DNA from: Companilactobacillus kimchii DSM 13961 = JCM 10707
GTDB taxonomy: Bacteria; Bacillota; Bacilli; Lactobacillales; Lactobacillaceae
Direction of reading: 5' to 3'
DNA length: 64,000 nt
Assembly: GCF_001435445.1 (NCBI RefSeq)
Contig: NZ_AZDH01000027.1
Coordinates: 186,001-250,000 of the forward strand
A program made the translations under genes and the position numbers. Below the pieces are notes generated by a model. It had not been told where the DNA came from and made no database searches. It was given only the letters and a program-made list of their open reading frames with translations. Numbering within the stretch: the stretch's first letter is position 1; the number at the start of each line of letters is the position of its first letter. Shown in pieces: positions 26,431 to 36,761 of the stretch.

Positions 26431-27804
26431 TTAATTATCCTTATTTCTTAATCTCTTCAAACGATTCTGGAGATCATCCTGTTCATTTTTTTGATTCTTT
26501 TGTGCAGGAACCTTAGCCTTTACCTTACTCCAATCAGTTGCCTGTTCAACTTTACGACTTTTGTTATTGTAACGACGTTTTGGATTACGACTCTTAGTTT
26601 GAAAATCATTAATTCGTTTCAAAGCCTGTTCAGGCGTTTTGACATCGTTTTGTTGCCAATCATTTGCCATAGTTTCCATTAGTGGCAAAGTCAAAGTTGG
26701 TGAGGTCTGTAAAATATAGTACACCATAATATTTAATACAGCTGGAGACAAGTAAGTCTTCGTTGCCATATTTCGTAATGCATTAGATTCCACCGTACCA
26801 GTAAAGCCACCACTCTTTTGCTTTTGAGCGGCCAAAAATTCAGCTGGACGTAAGGAACGAGCCTGTTTTAACAACAACTGATCGGCACGATTCAATTGCC
26901 CATCAGACTGCTCAACTGGTTCAGATTCTGTGTTAGCTTGCTGTTTAACTGAAATGTTAGCATTCTTTTCAAAACGATCTTGTACTGCTTTTTTCAGACG
27001 TGCAGGATCAATTTTATTATTGACAATATCACAAGTTTTGCCAATCAAATCAATCAACGTAATCTCGTCTAAGCCGTAAAAAGCATGAAGATTTAAAATC
27101 AATTCTTGATTCTCTAACAAATTATCAGGATGAATTCTAAATAATTGTTGGATACGATCCGAAATTAATTCCCAATCTAATTGAGGAATCTCCTCTTCAT
27201 TCAACGATGGTTTCTTATTGTCTGTATTATTTACTTCAAAACTATCTTGCGTGTTTTTTACTTCTGTTGGTGTATTGATCAAATCACTATTGCTTAACTG
27301 GAAGACCTCCAAGAAATCTTTCGTTATCTCATGTGAATTTTGCAAGATCAAATCTGAATGTGCATATTTATCGGCCAATAAATGATACTTACTCTCACCA
27401 ACTTGCTCATAGAGAAAAATACTCATCAAATCATCTTTAAAAAATTCATCTGGTGATAGGGGTTCAAAAAGCTGATAAATATAGTAAGGTCCTAAACTAT
27501 CCTTTTTTTGATAAGTTCTAATTAAACCCAGAGCTTCCGTCTTGATTCGTGCCTCATAAAATCGTTTCAAATCAATACCAAGTAAACTCATCAATTCAGC
27601 ATGGCTTTTTCTTTGTGTGACGACCTCTTTATTAGGCAATTTTTCCCACAGTAACAAATATAGACTGAAGGCTTCAGTACCTAAAATGGGCAAATATAAG
27701 TCAGTCAAAACATGACGATCATCATCGTTCAAATGACCACTTGGCAAACACCAATAACCTACTAAAGGTGTAAATTTATCTGATTCAAAATTACTCACGG
27801 ACAC
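26431..27804 (-). CDS. dnaB: Replication initiation and membrane attachment protein DnaB
   Basis: Firmicute-specific initiation protein that works with DnaD and DnaI (not the E. coli helicase). The 457 residues begin FTPLVGYWCLPSGHLNDDDR (DnaB_2 N-terminus with winged helix). The C-terminal DnaD-like domain includes TYLSPAVLNIMVYYILQTS, MANDWQQNDVKTPEQALKRI and a basic tail. The start is GTG at 27804 with AAGGGG seven bases before. It lies between nrdR and dnaI as in related genomes. Confidence 0.95.
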   Translation of the reverse strand: MSVSNFESDKFTPLVGYWCLPSGHLNDDDRHVLTDLYLPILGTEAFSLYLLLWEKLPNKEVVTQRKSHAELMSLLGIDLKRFYEARIKTEALGLIRTYQKKDSLGPYYIYQLFEPLSPDEFFKDDLMSIFLYEQVGESKYHLLADKYAHSDLILQNSHEITKDFLEVFQLSNSDLINTPTEVKNTQDSFEVNNTDNKKPSLNEEEIPQLDWELISDRIQQLFRIHPDNLLENQELILNLHAFYGLDEITLIDLIGKTCDIVNNKIDPARLKKAVQDRFEKNANISVKQQANTESEPVEQSDGQLNRADQLLLKQARSLRPAEFLAAQKQKSGGFTGTVESNALRNMATKTYLSPAVLNIMVYYILQTSPTLTLPLMETMANDWQQNDVKTPEQALKRINDFQTKSRNPKRRYNNKSRKVEQATDWSKVKAKVPAQKNQKNEQDDLQNRLKRLRNKDN

Positions 27805-27815
27805 TAATAATCCCC

Positions 27816-28289
27816 TTACTTTTTATCAATTTTTTTACCGTTAGACATCATTTCTTGGACCTCTTCCATAAATCCATTCATATCTTTAAATTCACGATAA
27901 ACACTAGCGAAGCGAATATAAGTTACGTCATCTACCTTGGATAAGATTCTCATAACATGCTCACCAATTAACTGTGAACGAACTTCACTTTCACCAGTCG
28001 ATCTAATTTCATTTTCCACTTTATCGACGATACTATTCATTTGATCCATCGTTACAGGACGTTTTTCAGCGGCACGAACTAAACCACGTAATAACTTTTC
28101 ACGGCTGAATTCCTCTCTGTTGCCATTCTTCTTGATAACTAACAATGGTGATTTTTCCAATCTTTCAAACGTTGTGAACCTTGTTCCACAGTATTCACAC
28201 TCACGTCTTCTTCTAATGGCACGTCCTTCATCACTGGGACGACTGTCAATAACTTTTGATGAATCATGATGACAATGCGGACAAATCAA
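27816..28289 (-). CDS. nrdR: Transcriptional repressor NrdR
   Basis: Nucleotide-sensing repressor of ribonucleotide reductase genes. The N-terminal zinc ribbon shows [20 protein letters not shown] and [13 protein letters not shown]; the ATP-cone domain follows ([20 protein letters not shown] to about residue 140). The start is TTG at 28289, with GAGG eight bases upstream and the expected MICPHC N-terminus. Length is 157 residues. Regulated nrd genes are not in this window. Confidence 0.97.
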   Translation of the reverse strand: MICPHCHHDSSKVIDSRPSDEGRAIRRRRECEYCGTRFTTFERLEKSPLLVIKKNGNREEFSREKLLRGLVRAAEKRPVTMDQMNSIVDKVENEIRSTGESEVRSQLIGEHVMRILSKVDDVTYIRFASVYREFKDMNGFMEEVQEMMSNGKKIDKK

Positions 28290-28310
28290 AATTCCAGCCT
28301 CTTTTCCAAA

Positions 28311-28904
28311 TTAAAGTTGTGGTATTAACCGATTAAACTCATCCTGAAGATGTGCTAAATCTTCCGAATTATCAATCACAAAGTCAGCACGCTCTTTTTT
28401 TTCGTACATCGACATCTGCGAATTGATTTGTTCTAAAGCAACTTCCTTACTTAAAGCGTTTCGTCTCATCAATCGATGCAACTGAATTTGCGGTTCAACA
28501 TAGACACTAATCACACCATCAAAGTAATTTTGATAATTACCTTCAAACAATAATGGTATTTCAAAAATGGAGATTGTCTTTTCAGTTGATCTTTTAACTT
28601 CAGCGACCGTTTGTAAAATTTCTTTTTTTATCAAGGGCCTCGTTATTTTATCCAACTTATCTAATTCATCCCTATCACTGAAAACAATTGAACTTAATTT
28701 TCGACGATTAAGATTCCCATCGGGCAACAAAACTTGTTCACCGAATTGTTGGGTAATCTGCTTTAAGCCTAAAGTTCCGACCTTGACCACGTCTCGAGCA
28801 ACATAATCGGCATCGTATACGATAAATTTATTATGTCTAAATAAATTTAAAACGGTTGATTTACCAGAGGCAATTCCTCCAGTCAAACCATAAATCTTAC
28901 TCAT
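28311..28904 (-). CDS. coaE: Dephospho-CoA kinase
   Basis: Last step of coenzyme A synthesis: phosphorylates the 3'-hydroxyl of dephospho-CoA. The P-loop is YGLTGGIASGKSTVLNLF, with VYDADYVARDVV and IFEIPLLFEGNYQN following. I choose the ATG at 28904, giving MSKIYGLTGG and a 4-bp ATGA overlap with mutM; an in-frame codon at 28928 would extend into mutM without conservation. Length is 197 residues. Confidence 0.96.
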   Translation of the reverse strand: MSKIYGLTGGIASGKSTVLNLFRHNKFIVYDADYVARDVVKVGTLGLKQITQQFGEQVLLPDGNLNRRKLSSIVFSDRDELDKLDKITRPLIKKEILQTVAEVKRSTEKTISIFEIPLLFEGNYQNYFDGVISVYVEPQIQLHRLMRRNALSKEVALEQINSQMSMYEKKERADFVIDNSEDLAHLQDEFNRLIPQL

Positions 28905-29728
28905 TTTACTACCTGGCACTTTGGACAAAAATGCGTACCACGACCTCCGACTTTAATCTTTTTTATCTCGGTCCCGCATCTTGGGCAAGGCGTTCCTTCT
29001 TTTCCATAAACTTTTAAATTATTTTGCATATTCCCCTTATGGCCTGTAGCATCCACATAGGTTCTAATTGATGAACCACCAGCGGCAATTCCTTTGTCCA
29101 TCTCTTGGTTAGAAGCCTCAATAATTCCTTGAATATCTTCATCACTAAGATGATTGGATGGTGTCTCAGGGTGCAATTTAACTTTCCAAAGAACCTCATC
29201 AACGTAGATATTACCTAGACCACTCATAACACTTTGATCCAACAAAACAGTCTTAATATCTTTGTGATGACGCATAATTCTTGGCTTTAAATTTTGAAAG
29301 GTGAATTCAGCCGACAATGGTTCTGGCCCCAATTTTTTAAGTGATTTATTCTCTGATAATTCATCGGTATTCCACAACTGCATTCGACCAAATTTACGAA
29401 CATCATTATAAATCATTTTTTGACCATTATCCAAAGTAAAGATAGCATGTGAATGCTTATCAATTGCACTTGAATCGGCTGAAATACGATATTTACCTTC
29501 CATTCTCAAATGACTAATAATTGTATAACCATTATTCAAATGAATCAATAAAAATTTTGCTCGACGGCCAACATCAGTGATAGTTGCTCCTGTAACGAAT
29601 TCAACAAATTGGTCCACATCACCAGTAATCAAATCTGGATAACGAATCTCAACATGCGTTATCTTCCTACCCTTTACTTGAGCAATCAAACTACGTCTAA
29701 CCGTCTCTACTTCTGGCATTTCTGGCAT
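28901..29728 (-). CDS. mutM: Formamidopyrimidine-DNA glycosylase
   Basis: Base-excision repair of oxidised purines such as 8-oxoguanine (bifunctional glycosylase/AP lyase). The N-terminus MPEMPEVETVRRSL places Pro2 and Glu3, the catalytic residues, immediately after the initiator. The H2TH region includes DQSVMSGLGNIYVDEVLWK, and the C-terminal zinc finger is CPRCGTEIKKIKVGGRGTH with CPKCQ. Length is 275 residues. It follows polA by 14 bp, so repair and gap filling are co-expressed. Confidence 0.97.
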   Translation of the reverse strand: MPEMPEVETVRRSLIAQVKGRKITHVEIRYPDLITGDVDQFVEFVTGATITDVGRRAKFLLIHLNNGYTIISHLRMEGKYRISADSSAIDKHSHAIFTLDNGQKMIYNDVRKFGRMQLWNTDELSENKSLKKLGPEPLSAEFTFQNLKPRIMRHHKDIKTVLLDQSVMSGLGNIYVDEVLWKVKLHPETPSNHLSDEDIQGIIEASNQEMDKGIAAGGSSIRTYVDATGHKGNMQNNLKVYGKEGTPCPRCGTEIKKIKVGGRGTHFCPKCQVVK

Positions 29729-29742
29729 TTTATCACCTACTA

Positions 29743-32400
29743 TTATTTAGCTTCGTACCAAGTTTTTCCATGAGCCGTTTCAACTTTCAAAGGTACATCA
29801 AGTTTAACCGCTGAATCCATGACACTTGGAACTAGTTTTTCTAAGGTTGCAATTTCTGAAGCCGGAACTTCAAAAATCATTTCATCATGTACTTGTAAAA
29901 GTAAATTAGCCTGTAAATTTTCTTTATTTAACATCTTTTGCATATTTATCATTGCAACTTTGATAATATCGGCAGCACTACCTTGAATTGGCGTATTCAT
30001 AGCTGTTCTTTGTGCAAAATTTCTAACGTTGAAGTTCTTTGAATGAATATCTGGAAGATAACGACGACGATGCATAATCGTTTCAACATAGCCATTTTCA
30101 CGAGCATATTTAACAATATCATCCATATACTTCTTAACTCCAGGATATTGTTCAAAATAAGATTCGATGAAGGCAGCGGCCTGTTTACGGCTAATACCAA
30201 TATTCTGCGACAAACCGTAATCACTAATTCCATAAACAATACCAAAATTGGTAGCTTTAGCTTGGCGACGCATATTAGGTGTCACTTCATCAGTACTATT
30301 CAAACCAAAGATTCTCATTGCCGTATGAGCATGAATATCGTAATCTTCGTTGAAGGCTTCTTGCATATGTTCATCCCCAGAAATATGGGCTAACACACGC
30401 AATTCAACTTGTGAATAATCAGCTGAAAAGATCTCCCAATCCTTATGTTGTGGCACGAAGGCTTTTCTAATTTGCTTTCCTTCGTCGATACGAATAGGAA
30501 TATTTTGCAAATTAGGTTCAATTGATGATAATCGACCTGTTTGAGTTAACGTTTGTAGATAAATGGTATGAATTTTATTATCCGGTTGAACAAATTTTTG
30601 TAATCCAACCACGTACGTTGACTGAATCTTAGAAATTTGACGATAATCTAATACTTTTTGCACTACTGGTGACTTATCTTTTAATTTCTCCAAAACATCA
30701 ACTGAAGTAGAATAACCCGTCTTAGTCTTCTTAATTACCGGCAATTTCAAATCCTCAAATAGGACAACACCTAATTGTTTTGGAGAGTTGATATTAAATT
30801 CTTTGCCAGCTTCTTCATAAATTGTTTTCTCAATTTCAGCTAAACGTGTAGCAAAACTATTTTCCATTTCCTTTAATTTGGAGACTTCAACTGTGATTCC
30901 CTTAATTTCCATCTCAGCCAAAACAATTGATAATGGCAATTCAATCTCGTCATAAAGACTATCCTGATCATTGTCTTTCAGTTCTTTCAACATTTGATCT
31001 TTCAGGTTATCAATAACTTGAGCCTTTTGAGCTAAGAAGTTCAATAAGAGTTTCTCATCTTCAGGAACAGCTTTTTTAACACCCTTGCCGTAAAATTCTT
31101 CTTCCGTTGGCAAATTAACATTGTAATTCTTAGCCACTAAACCAATATCTTGTTTGTTATCATTTGAGTCCAATAAGTAAGATACCAACAGCATGTCAAA
31201 ACTTATTCCAGCTAAATCACAACCGTAACGATGCAATAAAGCAATTGTGCGCTTATTGTCAAATAAATACTTTTCTTTTGTTTTGTCGGACAACCAATTC
31301 TTCAAAGATTCGTTCTCTAAAATGGCAAAGTCAGTTGTTCCATAGAAGTCCTTACCATCAGAAATCAAAATACCAATAATTGGTGCCGTATGATAATTTT
31401 CACCAAAACCTTCAACAATCAGCGTATGAGCTTTAGAATCACTAACAATTGTTTCAATAGCCTTATCATCCAAAGTTTTCACAGCTATATCAGCTAGGTC
31501 TTCAGCAGTAGTCTCTTGAGGTACATCCATTCGGTTTAAGAATGTTTTGAAATTCATCTTTTGATAAAATTGCATCAATTGTTCTTCATCATCACCATGA
31601 TATTCCAAATCCCCCAATTTAATTTCTACTGGAGCATCCAAATCAATCGTGGCTAATTTCTTACTCAAGAAAGCTTTATCTTTATCATTGATCAAATGTT
31701 CTTTTAACTTACTCTTCTTCATTTCATCAACGTGATCGTAAATACCTTCAACACTGCCATATTCATTGATCAACTTGATTGCAGTCTTTTCACCAACCTT
31801 TTCAACACCAGGATAGTGATCAGAGTTATCCCCCATCAAGCCTTTCATATCAATAATTTGGTTAGGTGTAATACCCAATTTTTCTTGAACATGTTCAGGT
31901 GTATAACTTTCAGTTTCAGTCACACCCTTCACATTAACTTTTACAGTCACCTTATCAGTGGCTAATTGTGTCAAATCACGGTCACCAGTAATAATAGTGA
32001 CATCCATACCGTCCTTTTCAGCTTTATGCGACATTGTTCCAATAATGTCATCAGCCTCATAGTCTGGCAATTCATAAGTTTTAATACCACGATAATTAAG
32101 CATCTCTTGAATTAACGGTAATTGTTCCATCAATTCTTGGGGTGTTTTAGCACGCGTACCTTTGTATTCATCAAACATTTCGGTTCTAAAAGTAGTTTTT
32201 CCTGCATCAAACGCTACTAGCGCATGTGTTGGTTTTTCATCTTTTAGAATAATTTCCAACATATTGTTGAAAGCATACAAAGCATTAGTATGTATTCCCT
32301 CACCGTTGACAAATTTATCTAAAACATTATGCATTGCGAAGAAGGCTCTAAATGAAACACTATTTCCATCTATTAAAAGTAACTTTTTATTTTTTGACAT
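29743..32400 (-). CDS. polA: DNA polymerase I
   Basis: Repair and Okazaki-fragment polymerase. The 885 residues comprise an N-terminal 5'-3' exonuclease (LLLIDGNSVSFRAFFAM; YEADDIIGTM; ITGDRDLTQLA; MGDNSDHYPGV), a degenerate 3'-5' exonuclease region and the polymerase. Polymerase motifs are DYSQVELRVLAH (A), RRQAKATNFGIVYGIS (B) and LQVHDEMIFEV (C). The proofreading DxE motif is replaced (LIVEGFGENYH), so proofreading is probably absent, as in Bacillus. The start is the ATG at 32400 after GGAG; an upstream frame to 32475 is not conserved. Confidence 0.98.
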   Translation of the reverse strand: MSKNKKLLLIDGNSVSFRAFFAMHNVLDKFVNGEGIHTNALYAFNNMLEIILKDEKPTHALVAFDAGKTTFRTEMFDEYKGTRAKTPQELMEQLPLIQEMLNYRGIKTYELPDYEADDIIGTMSHKAEKDGMDVTIITGDRDLTQLATDKVTVKVNVKGVTETESYTPEHVQEKLGITPNQIIDMKGLMGDNSDHYPGVEKVGEKTAIKLINEYGSVEGIYDHVDEMKKSKLKEHLINDKDKAFLSKKLATIDLDAPVEIKLGDLEYHGDDEEQLMQFYQKMNFKTFLNRMDVPQETTAEDLADIAVKTLDDKAIETIVSDSKAHTLIVEGFGENYHTAPIIGILISDGKDFYGTTDFAILENESLKNWLSDKTKEKYLFDNKRTIALLHRYGCDLAGISFDMLLVSYLLDSNDNKQDIGLVAKNYNVNLPTEEEFYGKGVKKAVPEDEKLLLNFLAQKAQVIDNLKDQMLKELKDNDQDSLYDEIELPLSIVLAEMEIKGITVEVSKLKEMENSFATRLAEIEKTIYEEAGKEFNINSPKQLGVVLFEDLKLPVIKKTKTGYSTSVDVLEKLKDKSPVVQKVLDYRQISKIQSTYVVGLQKFVQPDNKIHTIYLQTLTQTGRLSSIEPNLQNIPIRIDEGKQIRKAFVPQHKDWEIFSADYSQVELRVLAHISGDEHMQEAFNEDYDIHAHTAMRIFGLNSTDEVTPNMRRQAKATNFGIVYGISDYGLSQNIGISRKQAAAFIESYFEQYPGVKKYMDDIVKYARENGYVETIMHRRRYLPDIHSKNFNVRNFAQRTAMNTPIQGSAADIIKVAMINMQKMLNKENLQANLLLQVHDEMIFEVPASEIATLEKLVPSVMDSAVKLDVPLKVETAHGKTWYEAK

Positions 32401-32475
32401 ATATTCTCCAATAAAACTGAAATTAACTATCTCTATTTTAACAAATACCAACCTGTTGTAACAGTTTCCGAACAA

Positions 32476-32507
32476 CTAAAAAAGCCCAGATTACAATCCA
32501 ATCAAGG
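32476..32507 (-). terminator. Probable terminator after the MFS exporter gene
   Basis: Imperfect hairpin (GCC, TT, GATT against AATC, TG, GGC) followed by TTTTTT on the minus strand, between the exporter stop codon and the polA promoter region. Confidence 0.5.
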
Positions 32508-32514
32508 CCCTTAC

Positions 32515-33915
32515 TTAGTTATTCTTCTTTTCATATCTAAAATAGACATAAATCACTGATATCAGTACCAATAATGATAAAACAGTTAAAACAATAAAGT
32601 CAATTTTTGTTCCTAAAATTGTATTATAAACTGTATTTTTTGTACCGCTAGTTAGAGCAGCTGCAGAAATTACAACTGATAAAACATTGGTTCCTAGTGA
32701 ACCGGCATATTGTTGCATCATACTGAATAATGAATTTTGATCCGACTTCTTAGAACCTTGAACCTGCATACTACCATCAGATAACGAAGTCCCAAAACCA
32801 AAGTTAAATCCAATTCTTAAAATAATATAAATTAAAGTAATACTGGTTAAAGTTAAACTCTCACTTTTGAACCAGAACAGTGCTGAACCAATTGTTATCA
32901 AACTGCCACTGAACAAAAGTGGTATCGAAGCACCTTTCTTATCATACAAATGACCCGCAAATGGACCAACAACTGCCCCTAAAAGAGAGCCTGGCAACAA
33001 CATTAAGCCAGCTTGGGCTGAATCTAATTTCAAAACCGTTTGTGCAAAAATAGGTAACACAAATGACAAACCAATATTAATGAATTGCAAACTGAAATAA
33101 CTGAATAATCTGAGTCTTAAAACTGGTAATTTCAAAATCGAAAAATCAATTAGCTGCCGACTGCTTCGACGATTATACCAACTAAAAATTCCGATAACAG
33201 CAATTGAAGCTATCAGCCATCCTATAAAGTTTAGAGATGTCCAACCGTGTACTCCGACCTGATCAAAAGTAAATAAAATCATTGAAAAGATGATGGCTAA
33301 ACCAATAACACTACCATAATCAAATGAAATCCCCTTAGTTCCAGGAGCCTTCCCTTGTATTGAAAAATAGCCTATCAAAAATAAGATAATAATTAATGGG
33401 ATTACGCCAACAAAAATTTCTCGCCAAGTCCAAATACGATTAATAATTCCACCATACGTTGGGCCTAAAGCTGGAGCCAAAGAAATAACTACTCCAGCTA
33501 GACCAGTATAGAGGCCCAATTTTGACTGTGGTACTTCTAAGAAAATCAAATTGAACATCAGTGGTGTCGACAATCCTGTTGCTATTGCCTGCAAAAGACG
33601 TCCTGCCATCAGGATCGGAAAATTAGGCGCTACCATACAAATAATCGAACCTATTAAACAAAGAGCTGCCGCAAATACAAAAATTCTTCGTGGATTAAAT
33701 TTTTTCAAAATATAAGCTGTCGTACTCATTACCACGGTCGTCAACAACAAATATCCTGTTGTTAACCACTGAACGGTTCCCAAACTGACACCCAAAACTT
33801 TGGTCAATGTGGGGAAAGTAACATTCATCGAAGTTTCAATTAAAATTCCTGTAAACGATAATAAGCCAACCGCGAAAATTGATAATTTAACTCTTGTAGA
33901 AACAACATCTTTCAC
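32515..33915 (-). CDS. MFS transporter, DHA2/EmrB-QacA type
   Basis: 466-residue proton-driven exporter of the DHA2 family with about 14 membrane segments. Diagnostic parts are the first segment with TSMNVTFPTLTKVLGVSLG, WLTTGYLLLTTVVMSTTAYI, and motif C-like GVVISLAPALGPTYGGII. The substrate is unknown; drugs, dyes or organic acids are typical. I choose the GTG at 33915 (AGAGGT six bases upstream), because the upstream frame to 33951 runs through the murC terminator. It is a single gene between the murC and polA operons. Confidence 0.9.
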   Translation of the reverse strand: MKDVVSTRVKLSIFAVGLLSFTGILIETSMNVTFPTLTKVLGVSLGTVQWLTTGYLLLTTVVMSTTAYILKKFNPRRIFVFAAALCLIGSIICMVAPNFPILMAGRLLQAIATGLSTPLMFNLIFLEVPQSKLGLYTGLAGVVISLAPALGPTYGGIINRIWTWREIFVGVIPLIIILFLIGYFSIQGKAPGTKGISFDYGSVIGLAIIFSMILFTFDQVGVHGWTSLNFIGWLIASIAVIGIFSWYNRRSSRQLIDFSILKLPVLRLRLFSYFSLQFINIGLSFVLPIFAQTVLKLDSAQAGLMLLPGSLLGAVVGPFAGHLYDKKGASIPLLFSGSLITIGSALFWFKSESLTLTSITLIYIILRIGFNFGFGTSLSDGSMQVQGSKKSDQNSLFSMMQQYAGSLGTNVLSVVISAAALTSGTKNTVYNTILGTKIDFIVLTVLSLLVLISVIYVYFRYEKKNN

Positions 33916-33933
33916 GTTTTTACCTCTTCTCAT

Positions 33934-33969
33934 AAAAAAAGACCATGACAATATGCTCTGTCATAGCCT
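33934..33969 (-). terminator. Terminator of the ytpP-ytpR-murC operon
   Basis: Ten-pair hairpin (GGCTATGACA against TGTCATGGTC, G-U pairs included) followed by seven T residues on the minus strand. Confidence 0.85.
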
Positions 33970-33984
33970 TCGTTAATTTAAATA

Positions 33985-35316
33985 TTATTGTTGATTAGGA
34001 TTTAAAGTACTCAATAGTTGTTCATAAGCTGTTTCATACTTTTGAACATCTCCAGCACCCATGAATATCATAACTGTATTATGGTATTCCAATAATGGAG
34101 ACATGTTATCAAGCGTTAGAACTTTACCACCCTTATGAATCTTGTCACCAAGATCCTTACTTGTAATATCACCATGGGCTTCACGAATGGAACCAAAGAT
34201 GTTAGTCAAGTAAACTTCATCAGCCATATCTAATGACTTAGCAAAGTCATCCATCAAAGCTAATGTTCTTGTATAAGTATGTGGTTGGAAGACAGCAATG
34301 ATCTTCTTATCAGGATACTTTTGTCTAGCAGCATCAATTGTAGCCTTAATTTCCTGTGGATGGTGAGCATAGTCATCAATGATAACCTGGTCAGCCACTT
34401 TCTTTTCACTAAAGCGTCTCTTAACACCACTAAATGTTTGTAGTTCACGATTGATCAAGGCATGATCAAGTTTTTCCATATGACCTACACCAATAACGGC
34501 CAATGAATTCAAGACATTGTGTTCACCAAACAATGGAACTTGGAAGTTACCAATATTCTCACCATCAATAGAAACATCAAATGATGATCCTTTAACAGTA
34601 CGTTGAATATTTGTAGCACGAATGTAATCTGATTCATCTAATCCGTAAGTATAGATTGGTGTATCAGATTTGATTGACTTAGCATGTTTATCTTCACCCC
34701 AGATGAAGATACCCTTCTTAGTCTTTCTAGCTTCTGATTCAAAGGCATCAACAACATCATTGATTCCACCAAAGAAGTAATCAGGATGATCAAAATCAAT
34801 ATTTGTGATGATTAAGTAATCTGGTGAATATGCCAAGAAATGACGACGATATTCATCGGCTTCAAAGACGAAGAACTTAGCATCCTTGATACCTTTACCA
34901 GTACCATCACCGATCAAGTATGAAGTCTTAGCAATACCACTTAAAGTATGTGCCAAAAGACCAGTTGTACTTGTCTTACCATGTGATCCAGCTATACCAA
35001 TTGAAGTATAGTCAGAAACTAATGTGCCAACTAATTCAGGATATGTAATTACTTTTAAGTGCATATCATTGGCCTTTTTAATTTCTACTTGATCATTACT
35101 AAAAGCGTTTCCTTTAACAATCGTTAAGCCTTCGTGAATATTCTTTTCATCAAAAGGCAAAATCTTAATTCCAGCTTGTTCAAGACCACGTTGTGTAAAT
35201 GTATATTTATCAATATCTGATCCTTGAACTTCGTATCCTAAATCTTTTAAGATAAGTGCCAAAGCACTCATTCCTGTTCCTTTAATTCCAACAAAATGAT
35301 AAACTGTCTTTTCCAT
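33985..35316 (-). CDS. murC: UDP-N-acetylmuramate--L-alanine ligase
   Basis: Adds L-alanine to UDP-MurNAc, the first peptide step in peptidoglycan synthesis. The 443 residues contain [18 protein letters not shown] (UDP-binding), [18 protein letters not shown] (ATP P-loop), [20 protein letters not shown] (metal site), [16 protein letters not shown] and [19 protein letters not shown] precedes the ATG. It follows ytpR by 8 bp, a gene order also seen in Bacillus. Confidence 0.98.
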   Translation of the reverse strand: MEKTVYHFVGIKGTGMSALALILKDLGYEVQGSDIDKYTFTQRGLEQAGIKILPFDEKNIHEGLTIVKGNAFSNDQVEIKKANDMHLKVITYPELVGTLVSDYTSIGIAGSHGKTSTTGLLAHTLSGIAKTSYLIGDGTGKGIKDAKFFVFEADEYRRHFLAYSPDYLIITNIDFDHPDYFFGGINDVVDAFESEARKTKKGIFIWGEDKHAKSIKSDTPIYTYGLDESDYIRATNIQRTVKGSSFDVSIDGENIGNFQVPLFGEHNVLNSLAVIGVGHMEKLDHALINRELQTFSGVKRRFSEKKVADQVIIDDYAHHPQEIKATIDAARQKYPDKKIIAVFQPHTYTRTLALMDDFAKSLDMADEVYLTNIFGSIREAHGDITSKDLGDKIHKGGKVLTLDNMSPLLEYHNTVMIFMGAGDVQKYETAYEQLLSTLNPNQQ

Positions 35317-35324
35317 AATAGCTC

Positions 35325-35960
35325 CTAATTGAACAATTTCTTTGCTTCTTCAAAATCAAATGCTTGACCTGCTGTACCTTGATCAAGTACTAGAATACCA
35401 CGTTTTTGTGGTGCATTTGGAATACCCAATTCTCTAGCTGAGCAAATCATTCCAAAGCTATCTACTCCACGCAATTCACCGGGCCAAATTTCTTTTCCGG
35501 TAGGCATAACTGCACCTGGCAATGCAACTACGACTAATTGTCCTTGATCTACATTTGGTGCACCACAAACGATTTGAACAGGCTTATCCAAGCCCACATC
35601 AGTTTGTGTAATATGCAAATGATCTGAGTCAGGATGAGCTTTCATTTCGTCAACATGTCCGATTACGAACTTAGGACTCTTATCTGCTACTAACTTATCA
35701 GAAAAACCTGCTTGAGCAAGTGCGTCGTTTAGAACGTTAACTTGGTTATCATCTAGGAATACTTGACCGGAGTCACTTTGAATTCCTAATTTTTCTCCGA
35801 GGCCAAAGAAATTAAAACCAATGGCTTCATCGTTTTCTTCATTAAAAATACGTACAACATTATCTTTTTGGGCAGTTGCTTGAGTGATACCAGCATCATT
35901 AGCTAGCTCAACAATAAGAACATCCCCTAAAACATCTGGATTATAAAAGCTTAATAGCAA
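35325..35960 (-). CDS. ytpR: YtpR-family tRNA-binding protein
   Basis: 211-residue protein with an N-terminal DUF4479-like domain and a C-terminal EMAP/tRNA-binding OB fold like that of PheT ([56 protein letters not shown]). The exact role is unknown; the domain binds structured RNA. The start is TTG at 35960 with GAGGGG six bases upstream. It is co-transcribed with the thioredoxin-like gene and murC. Confidence 0.93.
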   Translation of the reverse strand: MLLSFYNPDVLGDVLIVELANDAGITQATAQKDNVVRIFNEENDEAIGFNFFGLGEKLGIQSDSGQVFLDDNQVNVLNDALAQAGFSDKLVADKSPKFVIGHVDEMKAHPDSDHLHITQTDVGLDKPVQIVCGAPNVDQGQLVVVALPGAVMPTGKEIWPGELRGVDSFGMICSARELGIPNAPQKRGILVLDQGTAGQAFDFEEAKKLFN

Positions 35961-35982
35961 GTTTTTCCCCTCACTTGATTAA

Positions 35983-36309
35983 TTATTTGTTAATTACACT
36001 GTTAATAAAGGTCTCAACTTCTTCTTTAGTTTTGCGATCTTTATTTACTAGTCTACCAATTTCTTTGCCATTTTCAATAACAACAAAGCTAGGAATACCC
36101 ATAATTCCTAATTCTTGAGCAACTTCCATGTTATTATCACGGTTAAAGCTGATCCAAGTAAAGTCTGAGTATTCTTCTTCTAATTCTGGAAGCTTTGGTT
36201 CAATAAATTTACAGTCTGGGCACCAGTCGGCATGGAAAAATAGAACGTATTTTCCTTCTTTAGTAGCTTCGTGCCAGTCTTTTACGTTATAGTCTTCAAT
36301 TGTTTTCAT
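35983..36309 (-). CDS. ytpP: Thioredoxin-family protein (YtpP-like)
   Basis: 108-residue thioredoxin-fold protein. The active site is WCPDC (in HADWCPDCKFIEPK) instead of the usual WCGPC, and the cis-proline is in MGIPSFVVIENGKEIG. It has no signal sequence, so it acts in the cytoplasm. Neighbours ytpR and murC match the Bacillus ytp locus. Its redox partner is unknown. Confidence 0.92.
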   Translation of the reverse strand: MKTIEDYNVKDWHEATKEGKYVLFFHADWCPDCKFIEPKLPELEEEYSDFTWISFNRDNNMEVAQELGIMGIPSFVVIENGKEIGRLVNKDRKTKEEVETFINSVINK

Positions 36310-36436
36310 AGTTAATTCACCTCTGTCAATAAGATACTTTTTATTTATTAAACGGTCAATTAAATGTTCTTGAGTATTCGAATGATATATAATAGTGGTA
36401 ATATATCATTAAATCGAAATCAAGGAGTGATTTTTT

Positions 36437-36751
36437 ATGAGTAAAAAAGGTATCGGTTCATTAATCGTTGCTGGTTCTGTACTTGTAGCTGGAACGGCTG
36501 CTACAGTTTTAGTAAAACACCATCTAGATAGCGAGAAAATAATTGATAAAGTTAAGTCCGTCTTGGGCGAAGATAGCAAAGTAATCGGTTCATGGGTAGA
36601 ACCACTTTACCAACGTGTTGACGTAAATGGTCATTCTACATGGGGAATCGTTGGTGGCGTTACAACCATGGATGAATTTGACGTTGCTCAATATCACTTC
36701 ATTGCTGACGCCATTACCGGTGAGTTGCTTAACATTAAAAAGGTACAATAA
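36437..36751 (+). CDS. Small membrane-anchored protein, PepSY-like, function unknown
   Basis: 104 residues. An N-terminal hydrophobic helix (GSLIVAGSVLVAGTAATVLV) probably anchors it, with the rest outside. The C-terminal half (SWVEPLYQRVDVNGHSTWGI to FIADAITGELLNIKKV) ends in a strand pattern, DAxTGELL, resembling PepSY-type domains. It is a single plus-strand gene with AAGGAG upstream and its own terminator. I know of no assigned function. Confidence 0.82.
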   Translation: MSKKGIGSLIVAGSVLVAGTAATVLVKHHLDSEKIIDKVKSVLGEDSKVIGSWVEPLYQRVDVNGHSTWGIVGGVTTMDEFDVAQYHFIADAITGELLNIKKVQ

Positions 36752-36761
36752 TAATCGATAA